Source: Muscardinus avellanarius
Taxonomy: Eukaryota; Chordata; Mammalia; Rodentia; Gliridae
Assembly: GCA_963383645.1 (NCBI GenBank)
Contig: OY726559.1
Span: 121,200,239 to 121,264,238 of the forward strand
DNA: 64,000 nt
Direction: 5' to 3'
The translations under genes and the position numbers were made by a program. Positions within the stretch are counted from its first letter, which is position 1, and every line of letters begins with the position of its first letter. The notes under the pieces were generated by a model. It did no database searches, was not told the DNA's origin, and worked only from the letters and a program-made list of their open reading frames with translations. Shown here piece by piece: positions 42,341 through 53,072 of this stretch.

Positions 42341-42492
42341 AAACAAATCAAAACCACAAAAGTTGTAGAAAGTCTGTTATGAACAAAGTCCATTTGTAAT
42401 CATAAAACACATTTCAGGGAGACAGAAAAGCCATTTCATTTCCTCCCCCTTCTAATTGGAATATGGAAGGGAGCTTAGAAAACCCTGGGAGA

Positions 42493-42916
42493 GCCAGGCG
42501 TGGTGGTGCTCACTTGTAATCCTGGTACTTGGGAGGCTGAGATGGGAGGACCGCAGGTTCAAGGACAGCCTCAGCAGGTAGTGAGACTCTCATCAACCGG
42601 GTGAGACCCTGTTTCTTTCTTTTTTTTTTTTCGGGTCTGGGGATAGAACCCAGGGGCAGTCGACCTCTGAACTACACCCCCTGCCCTATTTTTTATTCTT
42701 TATTTTGAAACCGGGTCTCACTGAGTTGCAGAGGGCCTCACTAAGTAGCTGAGGCTGTCTGCGAACCGCGATCCTCCAGGTCTCAGCCTCCCGAATGCTG
42801 GGATTACAAGCGTGCGCCACCACGCCCGGCAAGATCCTGTTTCAAAATGAAAATAAAACAGGGCTGGGAGTATAGCACTGAGGTAGAATGCCCCTGGGTT
42901 CAAACCTGGTGCCAAA
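42493..42916 (+). mobile_element. B1-dID SINE, type O, host of a minus-strand type A copy
   Basis: B1 half 42493-42615 and ID half 42858-42914. Confidence 0.87.
42617..42830 (-). mobile_element. B1-dID SINE, type A
   Basis: Inverted relative to its host, with TSD agaccctgtttc (42604-42615) and agatcctgtttc (42832-42843). Confidence 0.95.
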
Positions 42917-42974
42917 AGAAAAGAAAAGAAAAGAAAAGAAAAGAAAAGAAAAGAAAAGAAAAGAAAAGAAAAGA
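42915..42974 (+). repeat. (AAAAG)n microsatellite
   Basis: About 12 units forming the A-rich tail of the host SINE. Confidence 0.97.
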
Positions 42975-43715
42975 CAAAACAGCAAAAGCCCCGACAGAAG
43001 CCCTGGGGACCAAGGCCAGGAGGCAAAACTGGAAGGGAGCGTTTGCATCCTCATCCCTGCCCTGGGAGTTGTGTTTGCAGGATGCTCCCAGCTCCCCAGA
43101 GCCCAGCAGGACTACCAGTGAGCAGCTGGTTTGGGTAAACAATGGGCCACTTTCTTCCCCAAGGGAGCAGATCAGAGGCAGCGTCAAAGGCTACAGAGAG
43201 GCCGCGGGAAGGAGATGCTGTGAGGGGCCCTGGACGCGCGCTTACCCCCCTCTGTGGTGGGCAGAGGGCCTTAGGCCTGTGCTGGCCCTCAGAGCCCTTA
43301 GGAGTCTGCAGAGGCTCCCGGGCCACCAGCCCCAGCTAAGCATGCTCACACCAGCCCTGAGTTCAGCTCTGATGGATGGCGGGAAAGGTCCTTATGAAAG
43401 GGTTTCTTACGACCCAGTCCCTAGACTTCGAGTGGTTCCGCCCTGCAGAGTTCGAGAAAAATAATTGCCCAGAAACTATTCTAGTTATGTTCAGAGTTCA
43501 TCTGGACCCGGGGTTGTTTGACCTCAACACCTACAATGGAAATAATGCATTGATCTGAACTAAAGAAAATTTAATAAGAAAAAAGGTGCTGAAGCCAAGA
43601 AAAGGAACTTTATCTTTTATGTCTTTTGCCTAGCCACAGAATGTGTATCTTTCCTAAAGATAAAAGAAAGATACACTAAAGGCTGAATAGAAGATGTCAT
43701 TTATAAATCCATTGA
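42975..43715. other. Single-copy stretch, no gene seen
   Basis: GC-richer at 43170-43330. A plus open frame that begins in SINE sequence and continues to 43464 is not credible as a gene. Confidence 0.4.
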
Positions 43716-43716
43716 G

Positions 43717-43925
43717 GTTACGCATGGTGGCCTATGCCTATAATCTTAGTACTTGGGAGGCTGAGACAGGAGGATCTCAAGTTCAGGACCAGCCTCAGCA
43801 ACTTAGTGAGACCCTGAGCAGCTTTGAGAAACCCTGTTTCATTTCAAAATAATAACAAAAAAGGGCTGGTGGAGTAGCTGAAAGGTAGGATGTCTCTGGT
43901 TTCCGTTCCCAGTACCGAAACAAAA
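43717..43925 (+). mobile_element. B1-dID SINE, type O
   Basis: Full dimer ending 'gttcccagtaccg'. Confidence 0.86.
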
Positions 43926-44075
43926 GAAGACAACCCCCCACCCCAAATTAAAAAGAAATGCGTTTACTCACTGTTTTCTGTTGCCTGCCGTGTACAGAGC
44001 ACTGTGCTAGGACCACGAACACCCAAGTGAGTAAAACCCGAAGCCTGGCATAAAGAAACACGTCACCACCTACAG

Positions 44076-44310
44076 TGGCGGTGGTGTGGGTTTGCAAACT
44101 CAGCACTTGGCCGCCTGAGATGGGAGGATCGCAGGTTCAAGGCCAGCCTCAGCAATTTACGAGAAAACAAAACAAAACAAAAAAAAACAAAAAAAGTACA
44201 AACAAAAAAAAGTACAAACAAAAAAAATGTCTCCAACAAAAAAAGTACAAAGGGCTGAGGGTGTAGCTCAGAGGTAGAATGCCCCTGGGTTCCATCCCCT
44301 GTGTAAAAGG
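44076..44310 (+). mobile_element. B1-dID SINE, type O with expanded linker
   Basis: The linker contains repeats of 'aaaaaaagtacaaac' (44190-44250). The ID half ends 'ccatcccctgtgt'. Confidence 0.83.
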
Positions 44311-44477
44311 AAGAAAAAAGGAAGGAAGGAAGGGAATAAGGAAGAGAGGGAAGAAAGATGTCAGCTATACAATGGAAAATACAGCAAGAGCTACATCAGT
44401 AACCATGGCTTAAGCCATCTTGAAATAAATGAAGCCAGTAGTATAGTAATTGTGAGTGCGCATGCGCGCGTGCGCGT

Positions 44478-44479
<2 letters not shown>

Positions 44480-44519
<40 letters not shown>
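44480..44519 (+). repeat. (GT)n microsatellite
   Basis: About 20 GT units next to the 3' end of the following SINE, preceded by a short GC/GT stretch. Confidence 0.98.
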
Positions 44520-44522
<3 letters not shown>

Positions 44523-44665
44523 ACTACGGATCGAACCCAGGGGCATTCGACCTCTGAGCTGCACCCTAGCCTTATTTTTTATTCAGAAACGAGACTTTCG
44601 CTAAGTTGCTGAGGTTGGCAGCAAACCGGTGATCCTCCTGTCTCAGCCTCCCAAGTACCGGGATT
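44520..44665 (-). mobile_element. B1-dID SINE, type O, 5' truncated
   Basis: 'aactacggatcgaaccc' to 'cccaagtaccgggatt'. Confidence 0.82.
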
Positions 44666-45262
44666 GATTTATTTGCCCAACGACAGTGAGATCCAGCAGC
44701 TAAAATGAAGATTTCTGGTAGAAATGGTATTTTGGTCCAAATTCAAAGGAGAGTAAGTGGATTGTGCTGGCGGAATGAGTGCGTGGCTATCTCCCACGAT
44801 TCTCAGTATCAGATGGATGCAGTGGACGACACACACACTTACAGTTTTGAGGGCTGCTACGCGAGGGACAGACGCACATTCCTGGAGTTTTCCTCCTATT
44901 TTCCAAGACTGTGAATCAAACAAATAGCACGGGAGCTGTCATTCCTGTCCTGCTCATGTTGATTTGGTTTTCTGAGCTCTGGAGGAGCCAGATTATATTT
45001 GAAGGATTGTTGTAGATTATCGTAAACTTGAGCAGGGATGACTTTAATTGCAGATAGTGTTGTACAAGGTATAGATATATACCATGATATACACCATCTA
45101 AAATATTATCCATCTATCTCTAGAAATACGTATATAGAGATGGCTATGGTTAATGTGATTTACACATTACACAATGTACACAAGTATGACACGGTATCCC
45201 ACTAATATATATAATTTTATATTTTTTGTATGTTGAAAATAAATTTAAAATTTAAAAACAAT
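44666..45262. other. Single-copy stretch, no gene seen
   Basis: A 69-codon open frame (44705-44914) has no recognised family. The right part is AT-rich. Confidence 0.4.
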
Positions 45263-45276
45263 ACAAAAAAATTTTT

Positions 45277-45513
45277 GTGTGTGTGTGGTACTGGGGATGG
45301 AACCCAGGGGCTTTCTATCTCCATTCTACACTCCCAGACCCAATTTTTATACTTAATTTGGAAACAGGGTCTCACTAAGTTCTGAGAGCCTCACCAAGTA
45401 GCTGAGGCTGGCTTCGAACCTGCGCGATCCTCCTGTCTCAGCCTCCCAAGCTCAGCCTCCCAAGCGCAGCCTCCCAAGTGCTGGGATTGCAAGCACGCGC
45501 CACCATGCCTGGC
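45277..45513 (-). mobile_element. B1-dID SINE, type B with 14-base triplication
   Basis: ctcagcctcccaag occurs at 45437-45450 and 45451-45464, and as cgcagcctcccaag at 45465-45478, inside the B1 half. Confidence 0.94.
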
Positions 45514-45523
45514 TTACAAAAAC

Positions 45524-45655
45524 TTTCGAAACAGAGTCTTGCTAAGTTGTTGAGAATCTCAACAACTTAAATTGTTTAGGCTGGCCTTGGACCTGCGAGC
45601 CTCCTGTCTCAGCCTCCCAAGCACTGGGCCTATAGGTGGGCCTCCCCGCCCCCAG
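45524..45655 (-). mobile_element. B1 half of a type O SINE
   Basis: Linker and B1 half, ending 'ctccccgcccccagc', without an ID half. Confidence 0.8.
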
Positions 45656-46074
45656 CTTGGGTTTCTTTTTCTTGCAGTCAGTAGAGAAGCGTGACTCTCA
45701 GCGGTCCAGCTCAGCCTCCCTCAGATGCCGAGTGCGTGCCCTGCTAGTTCTGGGTGCCCGGCAGAAAAACTGAACGACAGGGAGGCCGAGCTGGGATTGC
45801 TGTAGAGAAGGAAGTACAGTGCTTGGTACTCGAGTGGAAGCCTGGAGGAGGGAGCGGCCTTTGATTCTTCAGAAGACTCAGGGAAAGACTTCACACAGGA
45901 AGTGGCCTTAGATCTCCACCTTGGCAGGTGAGCCGGGTCTAGCAGGCTTGGCTGGATGCCCGCATCTCGCAGAGGAAAAGGCTCCTCCCGCTGGGAAGAC
46001 AGGAAGGTTCTGTGAGGATTGAGGATGCTACTTCGCCACGTCATTGCCCCTCTCAGTTTCCACCAAGTTCCAGA
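45656..46074. other. Single-copy stretch, no gene seen
   Basis: Nothing recognised with confidence. Confidence 0.45.
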
Positions 46075-46079
46075 ACAGG

Positions 46080-46165
46080 AGGCTGGTTTGGTCCCTGTGA
46101 CCCGGAGGCCAAATCTGGCCTGTTGCCTATTTTCTGTGCAGTCTGTAAGCTGAAAGTGGGTTTTA
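46080..46165 (+). mobile_element. Possible old hAT-type DNA transposon end
   Basis: 'aggccaaatctggcctgttg' followed by 'tgcagtctgtaagctg' resembles common mammalian hAT/Charlie non-autonomous elements. Family uncertain. Confidence 0.4.
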
Positions 46166-46177
46166 CTTTTTTTTTTT

Positions 46178-46604
46178 TTGTGGTACTGTGGATGGAACCC
46201 AGGGACATTGTACCTCCAAGCAACACCCCCAGCCCTATTTTTAAGTCTTTTTTTTTTTTTTTGCGGGTCTGGGGATGGAACCCAGAGGCATTTGACCTCC
46301 GAGCTATACTCCCCGCCCAATTTTTTATTCTTTTATTTTGAAACAGGGTCTCACTGAGTTGCAAAGGGCCTCACTACGTAGCTGAGGCTGTCCACGAACC
46401 GTGATACACCTGTCTCAGCATCACAAATGCTGGGATTACAGGCGTGTGCCACCACGCCTGGCTCTTTTTTTATTTTTGAAACTGGGTCTCACTGAGTTGC
46501 AAAGGGCCTTGCTAAGTAGCTGATGCTGTCCGTAAACCGCGATCCTCTTGTCTCAGCCTCCAGAATGCTGGGATTACAAGGGTGCACCACCAGGCCCAGA
46601 GGGT
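46178..46604 (-). mobile_element. B1-dID SINE, type A-like, host of a type A copy
   Basis: ID half 46178-46240 and B1 half 46465-46604. Confidence 0.87.
46255..46462 (-). mobile_element. B1-dID SINE, type A
   Basis: Full dimer nested in another type A-like copy of the same strand. Confidence 0.92.
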
Positions 46605-46631
46605 TTTTCATTTTTAAATAAAGGTTGTAGC

Positions 46632-46850
46632 GCCAGGCATGGTGGCGCACGCTTGTAATCCCAGTGCTTGGGAGGCTGAGACAGGAGGATTGCACAGGTT
46701 TGAAGCCAGCCTCAGCTACTGAGTGAGGCCCTCAGCAACTTAGTGAGACCCTGTTTCAAATAAAGTATAAAAAATAGGTCTGGAAGTGTAGCCCAGAGGT
46801 AGAAAAGCCCCTGGGTTCCACCCCCTACCCCTAGTACCACACAAACACAA

Positions 46851-46885
<35 letters not shown>

Positions 46886-46892
46886 GTAAAAA
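46632..46892 (+). mobile_element. B1-dID SINE, type B with (AAAT)n tail
   Basis: Full dimer with a duplicated 'taccccctacccctag' near the ID end; (AAAT)n at 46848-46886. Confidence 0.91.
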
Positions 46893-46978
46893 CATGTTCT
46901 TGCAAGGTAGCTGAGGCTGGCCTTGAATCTGCAATCCTCCTATCTCGGCCTCTCAAGTACTACTGGGATTACAGGTTC
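46893..46978 (-). mobile_element. Fragment of a B1 half
   Basis: 'cttgcaaggtagctgaggc' to 'actgggattacagg', inverted relative to the SINE before it. Confidence 0.75.
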
Positions 46979-47021
46979 GAACCTTCCTTTTATTTTCTTT
47001 TATTCGAATGAGAGAGACTTA

Positions 47022-47155
47022 GCCAGGCTGAGGTGGTGCATGCCTGCAATTCCAGAACTTGGGAGAATGCGGCAGAAGGATCGCAGGTTTGAGGCCAGCC
47101 TCAGCAACTTAGTGAGGCACTCAGCAACTTGGCAAGAACCTGTTTCAAAATAAGA
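47022..47155 (+). mobile_element. Left half of a type O SINE
   Basis: B1 half ending in 'gtttcaaaataag' and then a purine microsatellite. Confidence 0.8.
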
Positions 47156-47237
47156 AAGAAAGAAGGAAAGAAAAAAAGAGAGAGAAAGGAAGGAAGGAAG
47201 AAGAGAGAGAGAAGAAAGAAAGAAAGAGAAAGAATGG
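47150..47237 (+). repeat. (GAAA/GGAA)n purine tract
   Basis: About 88 bases of pure A/G grown from the SINE linker. Confidence 0.95.
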
Positions 47238-47418
47238 TCATACTCTTAGGAATGATCACGTAAACGCAGTGGGCAGGTGGCGGAGCTCTGAGCACCGGTG
47301 CGGCTGGTGTTCACCGCAGGACGCTCAGCCAGGGTGGGCAGCGAGGGGCACCGAGGGCAGCTGAGGAACAGCCCCGGGGACAAGCTGCCCATTTCCTTGT
47401 ATCTAAAATCACTTTGAA

Positions 47419-47656
47419 GCTGGGCGTGGTGGCGCACGCCTGTAATCCCCACCTTGGGAGGCTGAGACAGGAGGATCGCACGGGTTCGAAGCCAGCCTCA
47501 GCTACTTACTGAGGCTCTCAGCAACTTAGTGAGACCCTGTTTCCAAATAAAAATATAAAAAAATAGGTCTGGGAGGATAGTCTGGAGGTCGAAAGCCTCT
47601 GTGTTCCACCCCCAGTACCACCAAAAAATAAATAATTAATAATAATAAAATAAAAT
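47419..47656 (+). mobile_element. B1-dID SINE, type B
   Basis: TSD aaaatcactttgaa (47405-47418) and aaaatcacttcgaa (47657-47670), one mismatch. Confidence 0.95.
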
Positions 47657-47679
47657 AAAATCACTTCGAACTATTCACC

Positions 47680-48090
47680 AGCCCATGCTTACCCTGGGCT
47701 TGGCTCCGGCTCGGGCTCTGTGTGCTAGCTTGGTCGCTGGGGCACCGCCCAGTGCCCCGCAGCCCGCCTCTGCTCAGTCTGGACCCTGGCCGAGGGATCG
47801 GCCGGGCTGAGGCGAGCTGGGGGCGAAGGCCGGTGCCCGCGGGAGCGTCCCCTCACCCGGGAACCTGTCGGCAATGGGAATCTCAGTCCCTCAGGTGGGC
47901 CGCGTACAAGCTAGATGTGAGAACCGTGCTGGGCATGGGCCGCAGGGCAGATTCAGGGGCGCCCGGCACCTCCACAGATTCTGATCGTGAGGTGGAGGGT
48001 AGAAGGTGATCCCCAAAGGGTAAGCCGGGCGAGCGCGGCGTAGAGGAGTGTCCAAAGCAGGCCAGCGGAGGGAAGGGGTGCTGCGCGGGG
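47680..48090. other. GC-rich stretch, possible weak CpG island
   Basis: CpG-containing over about 400 bases. No exon recognised; it could be an unrelated GC-rich patch. Confidence 0.35.
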
Positions 48091-48095
48091 AGTGG

Positions 48096-48250
48096 TGGGG
48101 GGTGCTGGGGGTTGGACCCAGGGGTGCTCCAGCTCGGACCAGTCCCCAGCCGCGTGTATGTATGTATGTATTTTTGATACTGGAGATGAAACCAGGGGTG
48201 TTCGGCCTCTGAGTCACAATGCCAAACCTTTTTATTTTTACTTGTTATTT

Positions 48251-48282
<32 letters not shown>

Positions 48283-48365
48283 TTTTGCAGTACTAGGAAT
48301 GGAACTTAGAGGCATTCTACCTCCGAGCTACACCGCCAGCCTTATTTTTTATTCTTTATTTTGAT
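48096..48365 (-). mobile_element. Stack of three ID halves
   Basis: ID halves at 48096-48150, 48172-48230 and 48288-48345, all minus strand, separated by short (ATGT)/(ATTT) runs, without complete B1 halves of their own nearby. Confidence 0.75.
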
Positions 48366-48368
48366 TTA

Positions 48369-48371
<3 letters not shown>

Positions 48372-48413
<42 letters not shown>
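48372..48413 (+). repeat. (GT)n microsatellite
   Basis: About 21 GT units, the tail of the type B copy that follows. Confidence 0.98.
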
Positions 48414-48414
<1 letters not shown>

Positions 48415-48609
48415 GCTGGGGATGGAACCCAGGGCCTTTCTACCTCAGGGCTGCACTCCCAGACCTATTTTATATCTTGTTTGGAAACAAGGTCTTTCTA
48501 AGTTGCTGAGCGCCTCACTAAGTAGCTGAGGCTGGCTTTGAACCTTGCGATCCTCCTGTCTCAGCCTCCCAAGTGCGGGGATGACAAGCGTGCGCCACCA
48601 CTCCCTGCC
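48414..48609 (-). mobile_element. B1-dID SINE, type B
   Basis: Full dimer ending 'gcgccaccactccctgcc'. Confidence 0.91.
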
Positions 48610-48625
48610 GGCCTCCTTTTAATTT

Positions 48626-48860
48626 AATTAATTAATTAATTTATTTATTTATTTTGCGGTACTGGGAATGGAACCCAGGGCATTCTACCTTCAAGTTACA
48701 CCCCCAGTCCTATTTTTAGTCTTTCTTTATTTTTTGAAAAAGGGTCTCACTGTGTTGCAAAAAGGCTCACTAAGTAGCTGAGGCTGCCCGCGAACCATGA
48801 TCCTTCCGTCTCAGCCTCCCAAATGCTGGGATTACAAGCGTGCGCCACCACTCCTGGCCA
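48626..48860 (-). mobile_element. B1-dID SINE, type A
   Basis: Full dimer with (AATT/ATTT)n tail. TSD gcctccttttaattt (48611-48625) and gcctcctttttattt (48861-48875). Confidence 0.93.
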
Positions 48861-48865
48861 GCCTC

Positions 48866-48965
48866 CTTTTTATTTTTTAGAAAGGGTCTTGCCACATTGC
48901 CCAGGCTGGCCTCTAACTTGCAGTCCTCCTGCCTCAGCCTCCCGAGTCACTGGGATTGCAGGTGT
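48866..48965 (-). mobile_element. B1 half of an older SINE
   Basis: 'agaaagggtcttgccacatt' to 'ggattgcaggtgtgtgc'. It may be the left half for one of the ID halves upstream. Confidence 0.78.
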
Positions 48966-49654
48966 GTGCAGGCTCCGCCCGCCACTTCTGTCCTCCATCT
49001 CTCCTTTGCCTCCACAGGGATCCCCTCCCGGCCTGTCATCTGCAGCGGCTAGGATCGCCCCTCTCCTCTGACCCTTGAAGCTCTGATGCAGGACGACATC
49101 TCTCCCTGCCTCGGCAGCAGTCCGTCCTCCCTCCTCCGAATCCACCACCGCTAAGGATGAGAATACAAACCACTCCTTTGAAAGACTGTTCCGAGAGAGG
49201 CTGCACGGTTTGAACAAGTTCCTATTCAAAGCATCAGAGGAACTACACCTGCCTCCTAAATGCTGCCAGCGTAGGGCAGAGACTCATTCGGCAGGAATCA
49301 GAGGGTGGTGTTCAGAGCTGGCTTTCCCAGGCGCCTCCCAGCTAAGTCACACGGGACTGGCAGAGAGCTCACCGTGGAGCAGGGAAGCAGCTCTCGGCAG
49401 GACTCCCTTCCGAGCCCAAAGGAGCCGCTAAGACGCGCAGCCTCGCTTCCCAGTGGGGTCTGCTCGGGGAAGCGGGGCCTCCTCGGGAGCCCCAGGCTTT
49501 GATATTTAGAGCATCTTATCCCCCTGCCCACCCCCAAGCATCACAATGCTGCGCATGTGCAGGGGGCAGGAGGAATATTCTGGCAGAAGGGGTTCGTTTT
49601 TCCTCTTACAGGTTTCCATCAGAAGACCAAGATTTTAAGCGTGAGCTCTTCTCT
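48966..49654. other. Single-copy stretch, no gene seen
   Basis: GC-richer than average. No exon recognised. Confidence 0.45.
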
Positions 49655-49738
49655 TTGCTAACCGATGATATGGTCTAATTTGTTTAACTTCTCCTGGCTG
49701 TCTTATCTGTAAAATGGGTATAATAAAATGAACTCGCT
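49655..49738 (-). mobile_element. MIR fragment
   Basis: 'ttaacttctcctggctgtct' and 'tatctgtaaaatgggtat' are antisense MIR. Confidence 0.7.
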
Positions 49739-49739
49739 G

Positions 49740-49976
49740 GGCCGGGCGTGGTGGCGCACGCTCGTAATCCCAGCATTCGGGAGGCTGAGACCAGAGGATC
49801 GCGGTTCGCGGACAGCCTCGGCTACTTAGTGAGGCCCTCCGCAACTCAGCGAGACACGGTTTCAAAATAAAGAATAAAAGAAATCGGGGCAGGGGGTGTA
49901 GCTTGGAGGTCAAATCCCTCTGGGTTCCACCCCCAGACCCGCAAAACAAAACAAAACAAAACAAAAAACAACAAAC
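49740..49976 (+). mobile_element. B1-dID SINE, type A
   Basis: Full dimer with (AAAAC)n tail. Confidence 0.94.
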
Positions 49977-49978
49977 TA

Positions 49979-50180
49979 GGTGGGAGTGATGGCACACACC
50001 TGTCATACCCTTACTTGGGAGCATGAGACAGCAGGGTTGCAGGTTCGCAGCCAGCCTCAGGAACTTAGTGAGACCCTGTTTGAAAAAATAAAATAAAATA
50101 AAAGTAGGGCTGGGGTGAGGCTCAGAGATAGAATGCCCCAGGTTCAACCCTAGTACCTAAATAAATAAATAAATAAATAG
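49979..50180 (+). mobile_element. B1-dID SINE, type O, first unit of a dID array
   Basis: Full dimer followed by an (AAAT)n tail and then two more ID units. Confidence 0.86.
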
Positions 50181-50189
50181 TAAAATAAA

Positions 50190-50330
50190 AAGGGCTGGAG
50201 GTGTAGCTCAGTGGTAGTATGCCCCTGGGTTCAATCCCCAGTACCATAAATAAATAAATAAATAAATACATTAAAAGGGGTTGGGTTGTAGCTCAGAGGT
50301 AAAATGTCCCTAGGTTCAATCCCTAGTACC
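50190..50330 (+). mobile_element. Two extra dID units in tandem
   Basis: dID units at about 50192-50248 and 50277-50330, each ending 'caatcccNagtacc' and followed by A-rich runs. Same strand as the dimer before them. Confidence 0.85.
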
Positions 50331-50337
50331 AAAAAAC

Positions 50338-50340
50338 TAT

Positions 50341-50375
<35 letters not shown>

Positions 50376-50385
50376 TATTTTTATT
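50338..50385 (+). repeat. (ATTT)n microsatellite
   Basis: About 12 units at the 3' end of the minus-strand L1 that follows. Confidence 0.96.
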
Positions 50386-51999
50386 GGTGCATTGTATTTA
50401 TACATCTTAATGGGGTAAAAAGACTTGTGAAGACTTAAATGCACACATCACCCAGCCAGCGCCCCCCAGTCCCCCCTACTCCCTCCCTTCCCTCCCACCC
50501 ATGCTTGGCTCAGTGGTTGACTTTGATATGAATAAGTATATCATGCACTTTAAAGAGTTTCCCTCCCCCCTCCCATCCCCACAGTTAGGTTGCCTTATTT
50601 GCTCCTCTATAGGATCTCCTTTTTCACCTGGAGTTCCTCCTATGACCTTTCACCCTAGCTTTCACACGTTAGGGAAAGCATCCAATTCCTTACTTTTTGC
50701 AACTAACTAATCTCGCTTAGCATAATGTCTTCAAGATCCATCCATTTCCCTGAAAATACCAAGACTGTATTTTTTTAATGGCTGAGTAAAGTTCCATCCT
50801 GTACATATCCCACAGTTTTGTAATCCATTCATCTGTTGATGGACATCTTGGCTGGTTCCATAGTTTGGCTATGGTGAATTGTGCAGCTATGAACATAGAT
50901 ACACATGCATTAGTTTGGTAGTTTGGTTTCCTTTCTTTTGGTATTGCTGGATCAAATGGTAGATTTGTTCCCATTCTTCTGAGGATTCTCCATACTGTTT
51001 TCCAGAGTGGTTGCACTAATTTGCAATCCCACCAACAATGTCTTAGAGTTCCCACTTCTCCACATCCTTGCCAGCATCTGTTGTTGTTTGTGTTTTGAAT
51101 GATGGCCATTCTAGCTGGAGTTAGGTGACATCTCAGGTAGCTTTGATTTGCATCTCTCTGATTGCCAGTGATGTTGAGCATTTTTTCATGCATTTATTGG
51201 CCATTTGAATTTCGTGATGTGTCTATTTGCTTCACTTGCGCATTTTTATTGGATTGTTTGTTTTTTTAATGTTGAGTTTCTTGAGTTCTCTGTATATTCT
51301 AGATATTAGTCCTCTATCAGAGGAGTAGGTGGCAAAATCTCCCATTCTGTTGGCTCTCGATTGAGGTTCTTGACAGTTTCCTTTGCTCAACAGAAGCTCT
51401 TCAGTTTCATGCAATCCCACGTATTGATTTGCCTTTTGGTTTGTTGTGCCTTTGGGGTCTTGTTGAGGAAATGTTTGTCTGTGCCTGTGTGTTGCAGTGT
51501 TGGACCTATGCCCTCTACAAGGAGTTTCGAGGTCTCTGGTCCATTTTCCAAGTCTTTGATCCATCTTGAATTGATTCTTGTGCAGGGTGAGAAAGTGGGA
51601 TTCATTTCCAATTTTCTGCATATGGTTAGCCAGTTTTGCCAACACCATTTGTTGAAGAGGCTGTCTTTTTTCCAGTGTATTTTTTTGTTCCCTTTGTCAA
51701 AAATCAATTGGCTGAAAGTGTGTGGACTTGTTTCTGGGTCTTCTATTCTGCTCCATTGGTCTATGTATCTGTTTTTTTTAACCAGTACCATGCTGTTTTT
51801 ATTACAGTGGCTTTGTAGTATAGTTTAAAGCCAGGTATTGTGATTCCTCCTGCATGGCTTTTGTTGCTGAGAACTACTTTGGCTATTCTGGGCTTTTTGT
51901 TATTCCAAGTAAATTTAAGGACTGGATTTTCTATGTCTGTGAGGAATGATCTTGGTAGTTTAATGGCATTGCGTTGGATCTGTGGATCACTTTGGGATG
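50386..51999 (-). mobile_element. L1 LINE, 5'-truncated, ORF2 C-terminal third
   Basis: On the minus strand, 52006-50717 encodes the end of L1 ORF2 in several broken frames: [22 protein letters not shown] and IHWKKDSLFNKWCW-like stretches, then the C-terminal [18 protein letters not shown] zinc-knuckle-like region. Frameshifts and stops interrupt it, and the reverse-transcriptase core, endonuclease, ORF1 and 5' end are absent. The 3' untranslated part (50386-50716) ends in the (ATTT)n run. It is a dead copy. Confidence 0.94.
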
Positions 52000-52490
52000 A
52001 ACACAATGGGTGCCCGGTGTCATTAAATTACAAGCCTGCAAACGAATGTAGGTAAGAATAAATACATGAAGTGATGTCTCCGTTGTCTTAATTTTTTGTG
52101 GCTGATACCTGTTTCAGGGTACGATCAATACAGTCTTGGTTTATTATTTAATATATTCACTCAGCAAGAGATCGCAAGCCCAAGACCAAAGGCTGCATCA
52201 CTGCTTTCCTTTCTCTCAGGGTCCTGATGATGGTGCTGAAAACAGGGCAGAAGTTCTGCCTCCGACCAGCCACTGGAGAGCCACGGGGCTCCCGTCAGCC
52301 AGGCCTCTTCTCAGGGCTGCTTCAGGTTGGTGGTGAGGACAAATCTGCAGGTCTGGTGATATCAGAATGACTGTGTTTTAGCAACAGCCATGACAGACAC
52401 AGCATACTGAGCTGCTAATGAGAGCTTCAAGTGGAACAGGTGATGAGCTCACTGCTTAAAGTATTTTTTAATATTTAAAAAGACTTAATA
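52000..52490. other. Single-copy stretch, no gene seen
   Basis: Nothing recognised. Confidence 0.5.
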
Positions 52491-52491
52491 T

Positions 52492-52800
52492 GCCGGGAGT
52501 GGTGGCACACGCTTGTTATCCCAGTATTTGGGAGGCTGAGACAGGAGGATCGCACGGGTTCAAAGTCAATCTTAGCTACTTAGTGAGGCTCCCAGCAACT
52601 CAGTGAGACCCTGTTTCTTTTTTAAATTTTTTTCTTTTTTGGTGGTACCAGGGGTGGAACCAAGAGGCTTTCTACCTCCAGGCTTATTTTATTTTTAAAA
52701 ATTTTTTGAGACCCTATTTCTAAATAAAAATATGAAAACAGGTCTGAGAGTGTAGCGTGGAGGTAGAAGGCTCCTGGGTTCCACCCCCAGTTACCACTGC
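52492..52800 (+). mobile_element. B1-dID SINE, type B, host of a truncated insertion
   Basis: B1 half 52492-52617 and ID half 52740-52795. Confidence 0.9.
52618..52707 (-). mobile_element. Right-half-only type B SINE
   Basis: Only the ID half and part of the linker, with a T-run. Flanked by TSD gagaccctgtttc (52605-52617) and gagaccctatttc (52708-52720), so it inserted as a 5'-truncated copy. Confidence 0.88.
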
Positions 52801-52974
52801 CAAAGAAATAAAAAATGAAAAATAAACATACTTGATAATGATGCCCAATTACATTTTATCAGAATAGAATAAAATATAATAGTCCAGAAGACTATTGAAT
52901 TAAATATAAAATGCAGAGTATTTTCCTGGATTTTGTCAGTTAACATGTGTATTAACATTCATCCCATCATGTAG

Positions 52975-52976
52975 CT

Positions 52977-53011
<35 letters not shown>

Positions 53012-53012
53012 G
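52975..53012 (+). repeat. (ATTT)n microsatellite
   Basis: About nine units at the tail side of a small SINE fragment. Confidence 0.95.
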
Positions 53013-53072
53013 CAATCCTATTTCAGCCTTCCAAGTCCTGGGATCACAGGCACACATCACGGCGCCTGGCTT
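53013..53072 (-). mobile_element. Fragment of a B1 half
   Basis: 'tttcagccttccaagtcctg' to 'cacggcgcctggc'. Confidence 0.72.

Noticed and set aside
42847..43464. 205-codon plus-strand open frame
   Set aside because: It begins in SINE sequence, runs through the (AAAAG)n array as a Lys/Glu repeat and then through unrecognised DNA.
44705..44914. 69-codon open frame as a small gene
   Set aside because: No Kozak context, domain, or splice structure supports it, and frames on the other strand overlap it.
50717..52006. Possible functional L1 ORF2
   Set aside because: Only the C-terminal third is present and it is broken by frameshifts and stops. The reverse-transcriptase core and endonuclease are missing.
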